DNA of 31,058 bases from an uncultured Paludibacter sp. (GCA_937897985.1 CALCBD010000023.1:1-31058); one strand, 5' to 3'. Positions 18,027 through 25,889 are shown, numbered from the stretch's first letter. Notes: generated by a model not told the origin, from the sequence alone. Numbers and translations: made by a program.

Positions 18027-19331
18027 TTATTTAGTTCCTGAAATTAAATTTAAAATTTCTTTTATGGGCATACATTTAATATCAGCTTCTAAGGTACGTT
18101 TATTTGATAATATTAATTTTGCCACATCTACCATTGCGGGGTAAGATGACCTAAGCATATGGTTAGCGTAAATAACTATGTTGACCCCCCATTCTTTAAG
18201 CTCATCTTCTGTAATATGATTGTAAGTTGTAGGTACAACCACAATTGGCGTTTCTGTGTTTCTTAATCTAAATCTCACACAAAACTCTTTAATATCTAAT
18301 CCACTTTTTTCTTTACTATGAATCATTATTCCATCCGCACCAGCAGATATATAATTAAAAGCTCTATTTAAAGCATCTTCTATTGGTTTACCACATATAA
18401 GACTTTCAATTCTTGCGATAATCATAAAATCTGTTGTTATTTGTGCTTTTTTCCCAATTGAAATTTTATAACAAAACTCTTCAATGGTATCTTGTTCTTG
18501 TTTAACTTCTGTACCAAACAAAGAATTTTTTTTCAATCCAATTTTATCTTCGATAATTATTGCTGAAATTCCCAAACGCTCAAGTGTCCTAACAGCAAAA
18601 ACAAAATGTTCAGGTTTACCACCAGTGTCACCATCATATATTAAAGGTTTCGTAGTGCATTCCAACATATCATTAATTGAATGCAAACGGGTTGTTAAAT
18701 CAACAGCTTCAATATCAGGTTTCCCTCTTGATGTTGAGTCTGTTAAGCTTGAAGACCACATTCCGTCAAATTCTTCATCTTTTCCATTAACTTCTACTTT
18801 AATATTTTCGCATATAAGCCCAGTTAATCCGCTATGTGATTCTAATATTCTTATTATTGGTTTTGCGTTAATTAATCTTCTCAATCTATTCAACCTTATT
18901 TCAGGTGTAGTTCCAATTTCCTTCAAACTATTATTTAATTGAGTTGAAGAAATTCCTTTTGTGTAAGGTACATCAATCAGAGTTCCGCCCCATTCTGCAA
19001 TTGTCTCTAAAACTCTTTGTCTTGTTTTTTGTTGAATACCTTCTTTCCAATCATCTCCATGTACAACATAATCGGGTTTAATTACCAAGAGGTTCGGAAC
19101 ATAATCTAATGTTGTTTGTGGAATTACTTCAATCACTCCAACAATATTTTCTACAATAATTTTACGTTGTTCATATGTCATATATGGCAAACGTTTATAG
19201 CTTGCAATTGCTTCATCTGTTAATAGTCCGACAATTACTGAACCCAATTTCCTGCCTTCATTTATAATGTTTAAATGACCTGGATGTATTAAGTCAGCAC
19301 TCATACCAATATATACTTTCTTTAATTTCAT
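18027..19331 (-). CDS. pepM: Bifunctional cytidylyltransferase-phosphoenolpyruvate mutase (Fom1-like fusion)
   Basis: A 434-residue two-domain enzyme. Residues 1-140 form a glycerol-3-phosphate-cytidylyltransferase-like domain with HPGH (16-19), GDDW (92-95) and GISSTQL (126-132), so its catalytic motifs look intact. Residues 150-434 form the PEP mutase domain, with IYDGDTGG (231-238) and the mutase signature EDKIGLKKNS (261-270), which separates it from isocitrate lyase relatives. The mutase makes the C-P bond of phosphonopyruvate from PEP. The domain order matches Fom1 of fosfomycin biosynthesis, whose N-terminal domain cytidylylates 2-hydroxyethylphosphonate. Together with the decarboxylase and alcohol dehydrogenase downstream, HEP-CMP is the predicted product (inference). 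It begins 31 bp after the metallophosphoesterase gene. Confidence 0.95.
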   Translation of the reverse strand: MKLKKVYIGMSADLIHPGHLNIINEGRKLGSVIVGLLTDEAIASYKRLPYMTYEQRKIIVENIVGVIEVIPQTTLDYVPNLLVIKPDYVVHGDDWKEGIQQKTRQRVLETIAEWGGTLIDVPYTKGISSTQLNNSLKEIGTTPEIRLNRLRRLINAKPIIRILESHSGLTGLICENIKVEVNGKDEEFDGMWSSSLTDSTSRGKPDIEAVDLTTRLHSINDMLECTTKPLIYDGDTGGKPEHFVFAVRTLERLGISAIIIEDKIGLKKNSLFGTEVKQEQDTIEEFCYKISIGKKAQITTDFMIIARIESLICGKPIEDALNRAFNYISAGADGIMIHSKEKSGLDIKEFCVRFRLRNTETPIVVVPTTYNHITEDELKEWGVNIVIYANHMLRSSYPAMVDVAKLILSNKRTLEADIKCMPIKEILNLISGTK

Positions 19332-19362
19332 TTTGTATTTTTTATTAGTTTTGAGAAAAATT

Positions 19363-20610
19363 TCAATTTAATTCTATTATATACTGATTTTTATAATCAG
19401 TTTTCCATTGATTTAATACTGGTGAATATGTTTTAACATTGATTGTATTATCATTAATAAATTCAAGAATTTTAATCCAACCATTACCACCGTTTTGAAT
19501 ATTTTGTGTATTAAAAACCATTTGATGTACATTAAATCCATAATTGTTGGTCGAATTCATAATTTCAGTATAATCAGGAAGATATTCAACATGGCCAGAA
19601 AATACAGCTCTAATATTTATGTTTGAACTAACAAATTTATTCCATATATCTTCTCCGTCATTAACTTTATCAAATTTTGCAATTCCATAAAAATATGGTG
19701 TGCCAGATTGAGTCAAACCAAATTTATTATAATTATATCTTTCATTTTCTCTATACAAGTAAGCATGGGTCAATAAAAAACTAATGTCTTTATTGTATTT
19801 GTCTTCAACTTTATTTGCCCACATTAAAACGCTATCATTTGGTGCAAATTCAATACTAAATATTTGTAATACTCTATTTTTAATTGGTACCCTAAAAAAT
19901 GAATTTTCATAACTTCCAGATTTATATGATTCTATGTAATATTGATTTAATATTGAATAGTTAAAGTATTTTGAAAAAAAAGTGTTTCTATTATTATATG
20001 TAAATCCATTTGTACCATGATCATGATTACCTGTACAATATATAACTGGAATTTTTCCATCTAGAACACTAAAAATTTCTTTAGATTTTTCCCATTCTGA
20101 TACAATGTTATGTTCAGTTAAATCACCTTCTTGCAGAATAACTTTTATTTTGTAATTAAGTCTTTGCATTTTCATTATCCAGTCAATCATTTGAACTAAA
20201 TATTTGTTGTTTTCTGTGTATTGAATATAATTTTGAATATCAGGTATTATTATTATGTATTCGGAATCTTTTGAGATTCTTGGTTTTCCATTCTCATCAT
20301 ATAGTTTTATATCAAAAACTTCAATTGGTATACTATCTGAATAAAAGTTACAACTTCCATTCTTCAATGAAGCTCTAAATGAGCAATTTGTTAATATTTG
20401 AGTCCTAAAAACTTTCTTCTTTTCACCGGATATGTCAGTCCATTTTTTGTTGTCATATGATACTTGCCATTGTACTTGACTTTCTTTGAAATTTTCATTT
20501 AGCAATATTTCAATGGAATCACCTTTAATTACAATATTTTGCCCATTAATTATAAACATTCCACAAGAAATGAATAAATTAAAAATAATTATTCTCAGTT
20601 TTGTTTTCAT
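19363..20610 (-). CDS. Secreted calcineurin-like metallophosphoesterase with N-terminal Ig-like region
   Basis: I place the start at the ATG ending at 20610, because the protein then opens with a normal signal peptide (MKTKLRIIIF, hydrophobic core to about residue 22, likely cut near ING-Q). An in-frame ATG at 20664 would add 18 residues in front of it. Residues 25-100 look like an Ig-like or beta-sandwich domain with two cysteines. The phosphoesterase domain has PDIQ (123-126), GDLTEHN (162-168), GNHDHG (194-199), LLTHAY (279-284) and SGHVEY (338-343), an intact dinuclear metal set. No lipobox or C-terminal sorting domain is seen. It lies directly before pepM, so a phosphonate or phosphate ester on the exported glycan is a possible substrate, but that is inference. 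Confidence 0.87.
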   Translation of the reverse strand: MKTKLRIIIFNLFISCGMFIINGQNIVIKGDSIEILLNENFKESQVQWQVSYDNKKWTDISGEKKKVFRTQILTNCSFRASLKNGSCNFYSDSIPIEVFDIKLYDENGKPRISKDSEYIIIIPDIQNYIQYTENNKYLVQMIDWIMKMQRLNYKIKVILQEGDLTEHNIVSEWEKSKEIFSVLDGKIPVIYCTGNHDHGTNGFTYNNRNTFFSKYFNYSILNQYYIESYKSGSYENSFFRVPIKNRVLQIFSIEFAPNDSVLMWANKVEDKYNKDISFLLTHAYLYRENERYNYNKFGLTQSGTPYFYGIAKFDKVNDGEDIWNKFVSSNINIRAVFSGHVEYLPDYTEIMNSTNNYGFNVHQMVFNTQNIQNGGNGWIKILEFINDNTINVKTYSPVLNQWKTDYKNQYIIELN

Positions 20611-20745
20611 ATTTATTAATAATTTTAAGAAACTAACTCCATATTTTTTGATTATAAAAAACATAAATAATTAATAAAGATTTATCAATTTACTCACACA
20701 ACTTGATTATTTTATATTTGGCTAAAAACAATAAATAATTAGATT
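20611..20745. other. AT-rich gap without recognised signals
   Basis: This is the short space between the UDP-sugar dehydrogenase and the metallophosphoesterase, counting the extended N-terminal reading of the latter as non-coding. I see no good minus-strand promoter match (TAnnTTTG) and no strong hairpin. It also marks the point where the coding sequence becomes clearly richer in A and T on the left side. Confidence 0.4.
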
Positions 20746-22014
20746 TTATAATCTACCATCAATAAAATATTTATTAAAACTACTTTTTACATCATAAATA
20801 ATTTTATCTTGTTCTTTTAAATGTTTGATGTCAATTTTTGTAAAATCATTATGTGCCACAGCAAATATCATTACACTATAATTATTTTTTTTTGGAAATT
20901 TATCCAAAATTGTAATTCCATATTCATGAAAAACTTCTTCGGGTTTTGCCCAGGGGTCATATACATCCACATCAATTCCATATTGTACAAGTTCATTGTA
21001 AATATCTGTGGCTTTTGTATTACGAATATCGGGACAGTTTTCTTTAAAGGTAATACCAAGCATCAGTACTTTTGCACCTTTTACAGGGATTGATTTTTTA
21101 ATCATTAATTTCACAACTTCAGAAGCAACATATTTACCCATCGAGTCATTCATTCTTCGGCCGGCAAGAATAATTTCAGGATGATATCCATACTCCTGGG
21201 CTTTTTGAGCCAAATAAAAAGGGTCGACACCTATACAATGTCCACCCACTAATCCAGGTTTGAAAGGTAGAAAATTCCACTTTGTTCCGGCTGCTTCTAA
21301 TACTGCTTGGGTATCAATCCCCATTAAATTAAAGATTTTGGCTAATTCGTTTACAAAGGCAATATTGATATCACGTTGTGAATTCTCTATTACTTTAGCT
21401 GCTTCAGCAACTTTAATTGCTGGGGCCAAATGTGTACCGGCAATAATGACAGAGCGATATACTGCATCAACTTTTTGTCCGATTTCGGGTGTTGAACCCG
21501 AAGTAACTTTTTTTATTTTTTCGACAGTATGTTCTTTATCACCCGGATTTATCCTTTCCGGACTATATCCTGCAAAAAAATCTATGTTGTACCTTAAACC
21601 GGAAGTTTGTTCCACTACAGGAATACAATCTTCTTCTGTAGCACCGGGATAAACAGTGGATTCGTAAACTACGATATCACCTTTAGAAATTACTTTTCCA
21701 ACAGTTTCACTTGCTTTAATTAGTGGAGTTAAATCGGGTCGGTTATTCTTATCAACAGGTGTGGGTACTGTTACAACATAAAAATTGCAATCCCTGATTT
21801 TCTCAAGCTCAGTTGTACAGATAAACCCATTATTGATTGCTTCTGTTAATATTTCGTCGCTCACTTCAAGGGTACTATCACATCCCTGCATCAATTCTTC
21901 GACTCTTTGTTGATTTATATCATAGCCAATAGTTGGATATTTTGTCGAGAAAAGCCGCGCAAGTGGCAGACCTACATAACCAAGACCAATAACAGCAATT
22001 TTTATTTCGTTCAT
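20746..22014 (-). CDS. UDP-N-acetylhexosamine dehydrogenase (nucleotide-sugar 6-dehydrogenase)
   Basis: A UDP-sugar dehydrogenase of the WbpA/TviB/WecC type. From the chosen start the Rossmann motif AVIGLGYVGLPLAR begins at residue 7, and the catalytic Cys is residue 260 in GLVGGHCIGVDPFY. It oxidises C6 of a UDP-HexNAc twice with NAD to give a uronic acid. With the epimerase directly upstream the likely product is UDP-GalNAcA. The start at MNEIKIAV matches the usual beginning of the family. An in-frame ATG at 22023 overlaps the epimerase stop as TAATG and would add three residues, so it is equally plausible. A farther ATG at 22047 lies inside the epimerase gene and is less likely. Confidence 0.93.
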   Translation of the reverse strand: MNEIKIAVIGLGYVGLPLARLFSTKYPTIGYDINQQRVEELMQGCDSTLEVSDEILTEAINNGFICTTELEKIRDCNFYVVTVPTPVDKNNRPDLTPLIKASETVGKVISKGDIVVYESTVYPGATEEDCIPVVEQTSGLRYNIDFFAGYSPERINPGDKEHTVEKIKKVTSGSTPEIGQKVDAVYRSVIIAGTHLAPAIKVAEAAKVIENSQRDINIAFVNELAKIFNLMGIDTQAVLEAAGTKWNFLPFKPGLVGGHCIGVDPFYLAQKAQEYGYHPEIILAGRRMNDSMGKYVASEVVKLMIKKSIPVKGAKVLMLGITFKENCPDIRNTKATDIYNELVQYGIDVDVYDPWAKPEEVFHEYGITILDKFPKKNNYSVMIFAVAHNDFTKIDIKHLKEQDKIIYDVKSSFNKYFIDGRL

Positions 22015-22022
22015 TTCAAACA

Positions 22023-22994
22023 TTATTTTAAATTTTTCCAATACCAATCAATAGCTTCTTTCAGTCCTTCACTTAATGAAAATTGAGGATTATATCCAAG
22101 TATTTTTTTTGCCTTTTCAATAGAAGCTAATGAATGAGGTATATCCCCTACTCTGTTTTTCCCATAAATTATTGGGACTTCTGTAATTTGACTATCGTAA
22201 TTGCTCAAATAATCTTTAAGGTACTTAACCAATTGATTTAAAGTATTTCGTTCTCCATAAGCCGTATTATAGACGGTATTGATTGCTTCTTTATCACTTG
22301 TTTCCATTGCAAGGATATTCATTTGAATCACATTATCAATGTAAGTAAAATCACGGGAATACTCTCCATCACCATTGATTGTAATAGGTTCATGGGCAAT
22401 TAATTTTTTTACAAACAGTGGTATTACAGCTGCATAGGCACCATTGGGATCCTGACGACGTCCGAAAACATTGAAATAGCGCAATCCAATGCATTCCATA
22501 CCATAGGTCTTAGCAAAAACATCGGCATATAATTCATTGACAAATTTAGTTATTGCATAAGGAGAGAGTGGTTTACCTATTACATCCTCAACTTTGGGTA
22601 ACGAAGTGGAATCGCCATAAGTAGACGAACTGGCAGCATAAATAAACCTCTTTACTTTTGCATTTCTTGCAGCTAAAAGCATATTTAAAAAACCGGTAAC
22701 ATTGACTGAATTTGTGGTAACAGGATCATTGATTGAACGGGGTACTGATCCGAGGGCTGCTTCATGTAAAACATATTCATTGTCTTCAACTGCTTTTTCG
22801 CAATCAACAAAATTACGAATATCTCCTACAATCAATTTAAAATTTTCGGGAAAGTCATGAAAGAAAGAAAGTATATTTTTTTCATTTCCGGTAGAAAAAT
22901 TATCCAGACAGGTTACTTTATGCCCTTTTTTTAATAATGCTTCACAAAGATTGGAACCAATAAAACCGGCTCCTCCGGTTACTAATATTTTCAT
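22023..22994 (-). CDS. UDP-N-acetylglucosamine 4-epimerase (WbpP/Gne type)
   Basis: A 323-residue extended SDR epimerase. NAD motif GGAGFIG (7-13), substrate-region ALGSVPRSINDP (80-91), SSSTYGD (122-128) and catalytic YxxxK at Tyr146-Lys150 (YAITK). The ALGSVPRS stretch is typical of WbpP-like enzymes that prefer N-acetylated UDP-hexosamines over UDP-glucose. It interconverts UDP-GlcNAc and UDP-GalNAc, or the matching uronic acids, in the cytoplasm. The downstream dehydrogenase starts at or within a few codons of its stop, so the pair is translationally coupled. A 52-bp gap with no recognised signal separates it from the T9SS protein gene upstream. Confidence 0.93.
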   Translation of the reverse strand: MKILVTGGAGFIGSNLCEALLKKGHKVTCLDNFSTGNEKNILSFFHDFPENFKLIVGDIRNFVDCEKAVEDNEYVLHEAALGSVPRSINDPVTTNSVNVTGFLNMLLAARNAKVKRFIYAASSSTYGDSTSLPKVEDVIGKPLSPYAITKFVNELYADVFAKTYGMECIGLRYFNVFGRRQDPNGAYAAVIPLFVKKLIAHEPITINGDGEYSRDFTYIDNVIQMNILAMETSDKEAINTVYNTAYGERNTLNQLVKYLKDYLSNYDSQITEVPIIYGKNRVGDIPHSLASIEKAKKILGYNPQFSLSEGLKEAIDWYWKNLK

Positions 22995-23046
22995 TTAATA
23001 GTTTTGAAAATTGAAAGTAGTTTGTATTTATAAACTTCTACAAAAA

Positions 23047-24027
23047 TTAGTTTGAAATGTTTCCTCCAACTAATAGTTTCTTTTGAATATTATTTCTATT
23101 ACCTACGATTTTAAGAATGTAGATACCTTCTGAAAGGTTGTCATTATTAATCAGAAATTCACCGGAGGTAATAACCGATTGCTTAATGGTATTTCCCAGC
23201 AAATCGAGTATTATTAACTGATAATGCTGCGTTGTATCGTAAGGAAATTTGACAACTGCTGTTGTTATCAACGGATTGGGATAAATAATCAGGTTTTTGT
23301 TTTCGAACGGGTTTAAAATGCTATCGTAGGTGTTGGAAACAATATTTGATGTTGATCTAACATTGTTCGAAATGGCTTTTACCTGTGTCATTTTATTTAC
23401 CTGCTGCGAAGTAGTTGAGTCTTCGTCAAAACTAAAGGCTTCGATTTGATAATAGCTAAGCTCATTAGTGGTGTTTTTGTCGATATAGTTGGTGGTATTG
23501 GCATCTAAACTGTCAATTGCCAGCAGTGCATCAGGATTTGAGCCTTTCAATATGCGATAATTATTTACCTTTATTCCTTCGTAAGGTGTCCATTGTAATG
23601 CATTCAGGCCATCGTTGTTTTTAATGGTTAAATAAATGCTGCGAACAATGGTATTTGAGAATGTTTCGTTGCCGCATTTATCAACAGCTGCAATTTTGTA
23701 TTTGTAGGATTGAACGTTGGCATAGGAATTCAAATCATTCAAATAGGTTTCACTTTTATAATCAACTGTACCTGCAAGTTCCCAGCTATTTTCATTGTCG
23801 CTTGCATTACGGTATACATTATAATAAACGATATTGTCATTGACCTGCTTTTGCCAGGCAATTTCATTTTTATTGTTGCCGGTCACCGATACCCATTTAA
23901 TCACGGGTGTTTTTATCGGATTAGGCTGGATTACAGTCACCACATAGCTGTTGATGGCCTGTAAATCAGGAGAGTTTAAAGTTAATAACCCAACGATAGA
24001 AAGAAAGATAAAAATGTGACGTTTCAT
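23047..24027 (-). CDS. Secreted fibronectin type III-like protein with type IX sorting domain
   Basis: A 326-residue exported protein. A signal peptide covers residues 1-24 (MKRHIFIFLSIVGLL, cleavage near LQA-I). Two fibronectin III-like domains follow, about 41-130 and 132-220, each with tyrosine-rich strands (YNVYRN, YKYKIAAVD; YRILKGS, YYQIEAF). The C-terminal domain from about 245 to 326 is a type A T9SS sorting domain with YPNP (249-252), LSEGIYILKI and the final KKLLV basic strand. It should be carried across the outer membrane by the type IX system and attached or released at the surface. No enzymatic motif is visible. Its place between export genes and sugar-nucleotide genes is unusual; it may bind the polysaccharide or be an unrelated insertion. 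Confidence 0.9.
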   Translation of the reverse strand: MKRHIFIFLSIVGLLTLNSPDLQAINSYVVTVIQPNPIKTPVIKWVSVTGNNKNEIAWQKQVNDNIVYYNVYRNASDNENSWELAGTVDYKSETYLNDLNSYANVQSYKYKIAAVDKCGNETFSNTIVRSIYLTIKNNDGLNALQWTPYEGIKVNNYRILKGSNPDALLAIDSLDANTTNYIDKNTTNELSYYQIEAFSFDEDSTTSQQVNKMTQVKAISNNVRSTSNIVSNTYDSILNPFENKNLIIYPNPLITTAVVKFPYDTTQHYQLIILDLLGNTIKQSVITSGEFLINNDNLSEGIYILKIVGNRNNIQKKLLVGGNISN

Positions 24028-24369
24028 TTTTTACATAGATTCAACAAAAAATTGAAGTGATATAACAAAAAAATCAGACTAAAGAGGGTGTAAACCCGGG
24101 TTCGTACTTCGCTCCCACTTCAGAGCGTGTAATAATGGCTATCCTGGTATTTGAATTTTCGAATTTAATAATAATTTTTTGTACTGAACTTCACAGCAAT
24201 CAGTTGATTTTTTTCAGTCAAACTCAAAAAAAATGCTTTCTGGTTTTTTTTCATGGTTAACTGATTATACAATAGTAAATTATTTGTTTTTGGCTTATTT
24301 CAGTACCCTTCATTTGCAATCGGGGGGCTGTAGGGCCGTGATTTTTAACTATCTGACCTGCATCATTTT
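24028..24369. other. 342-bp intergenic region with a small palindrome
   Basis: This region precedes the T9SS protein gene in the direction of transcription. It holds a perfect 10-bp palindrome AACCCGGGTT at 24093-24102, several T or A runs (24174-24180, 24210-24215, 24228-24235, 24246-24252) and a G6 run near 24320. I find no exact minus-strand TAnnTTTG box, so a promoter is not demonstrated. Open frames across it on the plus strand overlap real genes in antisense and look like chance. Confidence 0.5.
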
Positions 24370-25104
24370 TTATGGTGTGGCAGATGTTGTATCCGACGTA
24401 GTCGTGGTTGCTGCACTTTTTAGAGTCTTGCGAACTTTTTTGAGTAATGCAGAAAAAGTATAGTCGTTCATTTTAGCCTGATCGGTGTGTTTGTAAAGCA
24501 CTTTTCCAATGCTGTAAATTTCGGACAATCGCAGGTGCAGGTCGTTCAGTGTTTTGATATTGTTCTGAACAATTGCAGCGCGGTTACTTTTAATTTCGAG
24601 CTGTTTTTGTCGGTTTTCGGATATTACATCGTGGTGTTTTTGCAATGTTTGCGGCATGGTGGCAGGCATCCCCCTACCCTGTAATGCCGGTAAATTGTTG
24701 AGCACATTGCTGTTCAAAAGTTTTAAGTTTTTCAGAATACTTTCGTATTCAGATTGGTTAATACTTTTGCGGAGTGCGCTCACTCCAAAAGCTTTGGGTG
24801 TAAAACCGGGTATATTCTTCAATAGCTTCAAATATCCATCGATATACAGCAGAGACTTGTTCAGTTCGCTGAGCTGTTGCTCCATCGTTTGGGATATCAT
24901 CTTAAGAGAAAGCGTTTCCGCTTTAGGTTCAAGCAAATTTTCAACTTCATTGATCATTGCTTCAGTTTCGGTTACATATTCGTCGCTGAATCGATTGGAA
25001 AAAGCGGTAAACTCAGCTAAATCCCTTTTGAGCGAAAAAAGTGTAAACTTTGAAATCGATATCAGTTCTTCGTATTTACACGAGAACATTCTTAAATTTT
25101 TCAT
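24370..25104 (-). CDS. Helical protein of unknown function
   Basis: About 244 residues from the chosen start MKNLRMFSCKYEEL; an ATG 33 bp farther upstream (25137) would add 11 mostly hydrophobic residues. I do not recognise the family. The sequence is almost wholly predicted helix, with heptad-like stretches (NEVENLLEPKAETLSLK, EQQLSELNKSLLYIDGYLKLL, SNRAAIVQNNIKTLNDLHLRLSEI), few cysteines and a low-complexity Ala/Thr/Ser/Pro tail from about residue 227 on. There is no signal peptide with this start, so a cytoplasmic place is likely. It stands alone between a repeat-rich 785-bp gap and a 342-bp gap, which is unlike the tight packing elsewhere, so it may have its own promoter and may not belong to the glycan pathway. 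Confidence 0.7.
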   Translation of the reverse strand: MKNLRMFSCKYEELISISKFTLFSLKRDLAEFTAFSNRFSDEYVTETEAMINEVENLLEPKAETLSLKMISQTMEQQLSELNKSLLYIDGYLKLLKNIPGFTPKAFGVSALRKSINQSEYESILKNLKLLNSNVLNNLPALQGRGMPATMPQTLQKHHDVISENRQKQLEIKSNRAAIVQNNIKTLNDLHLRLSEIYSIGKVLYKHTDQAKMNDYTFSALLKKVRKTLKSAATTTTSDTTSATP

Positions 25105-25524
25105 TTTGATTAAAAATTGAATTAACCATTTAATCAAAACCAGAAAGCAAAAATTAAAAAAAGATGTAAGTTTTTCAGGTTTAAAAAAATTATTGGTTTA
25201 TCATTTAACTACCTTTATCTGCAAATTTAAAGCATTTTTCCGGTTAAAGATACCAATATGTCAGAATCTGATTAATAATTTGCAAATATAATCACTTCAT
25301 CAGATAATTGTACTCTTTCAATGTTAATTTGTATTGCTTATTCTTAAAAGTCAGAGTTTAAGTTGTTAATTTGTGGTGTTTCACCGGGTTACTGTGATTC
25401 TTATTTGTTAAAATATGTCGTTTCACCGAACATTTGTGATGTTTCACCTGACTATTGTTGCTTTTATAATGAATAATCAGAAGTTAATAATTAATATTCA
25501 GCGCTTTGCTGGTTTGTATCACTG
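25105..25524. promoter_or_regulatory. AT-rich upstream region with two TAnnTTTG boxes and three 21-bp repeats
   Basis: Upstream of the helical protein gene, minus-strand -7-like boxes occur at 25222-25229 (TAAATTTG) and 25283-25290 (TATATTTG), both followed by C as in Bacteroidota promoters. Neither has a TTG at the right 19-21 bp spacing, so promoter strength is doubtful. Farther right, a 21-bp unit starting GTTTCACC is found three times, at 25378-25398, 25420-25440 and 25441-25461; the last two are adjacent. Confidence 0.4.
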
Positions 25525-25820
25525 ATTAAGCTACTTCCAACTAATCAAGCCACCTCCAACTAATCAAGCTACTCCCAACTAATCAAGCCACCCCCTAAAG
25601 GGTGAGGCTTTTACTTCCCCACTTCCCAAAGCCACCCGCTAAAGGGTGAGGCTTTTACTTCCCCACTTCCTAAAGCCACCCCCTAAAGGGTGAGGCTTTC
25701 ACTTCCCCACTTCCTAAAGCCACCCCCTAAAGGGTGAGGCTTTTTCTTCCCCACTTCCCAAAGCCACCCGCTAAAGGGTGAGGCTTTCAGAACGTGAGGC
25801 TTTCAGGGCGTGAGGCTTTC
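25525..25820. repeat. Hairpin repeat cluster (AAAGCCACCC...GGGTGAGGCTTT)
   Basis: The cluster has two parts. First come four copies of a 19-bp unit AACTAATCAAGCCACCTCC and variants, with AAGC at 25528, 25547, 25566 and 25585. Then five copies of an inverted repeat, AAAGCCACCC-CTAAA-GGGTGAGGCTTT or near it, start at about 25585, 25628, 25672, 25716 and 25760, spaced by about 44 bp with a conserved linker TACTTCCCCACTTCC. Two half copies (GTGAGGCTTTC) close the array. Each inverted repeat gives a stem of about ten pairs ending in a short T run on either strand, so each could act as a bidirectional terminator. The same element recurs at 28339-28457 and at 30960-30988. Confidence 0.92.
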
Positions 25821-25835
25821 AACAAATTCCGGTGA

Positions 25836-25885
25836 TTTTATTAATTATGAATTATGAATTAACAATTATGAATTGACTATTACGA
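25836..25885. repeat. AATTATGAATT simple repeat tract
   Basis: Degenerate direct repeats of ATTATGAATT/AACAATTATGAATT lie between the hairpin cluster and the stop of the wzc-like gene. The same type of tract, in one or other orientation, is found at 29316-29372 and beside the repeats at 30905-31024, so it seems to travel with the hairpin elements. Confidence 0.75.
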
Positions 25886-25889
25886 ATTA

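Noticed and set aside
13858..19331. Fosfomycin or free phosphonate antibiotic cluster
   Set aside because: The Fom1-like fusion suggests it, but no epoxidase, methyltransferase or resistance kinase is present, and the genes are embedded between flippase and glycosyltransferase genes.
24093..24102. Operator at the AACCCGGGTT palindrome
   Set aside because: A single 10-bp palindrome without a promoter nearby is not enough evidence.
24233..24463. Plus-strand hydrophobic 76-residue frame
   Set aside because: It overlaps the 3' end of the helical protein gene in antisense, and its hydrophobicity follows from T-rich DNA.
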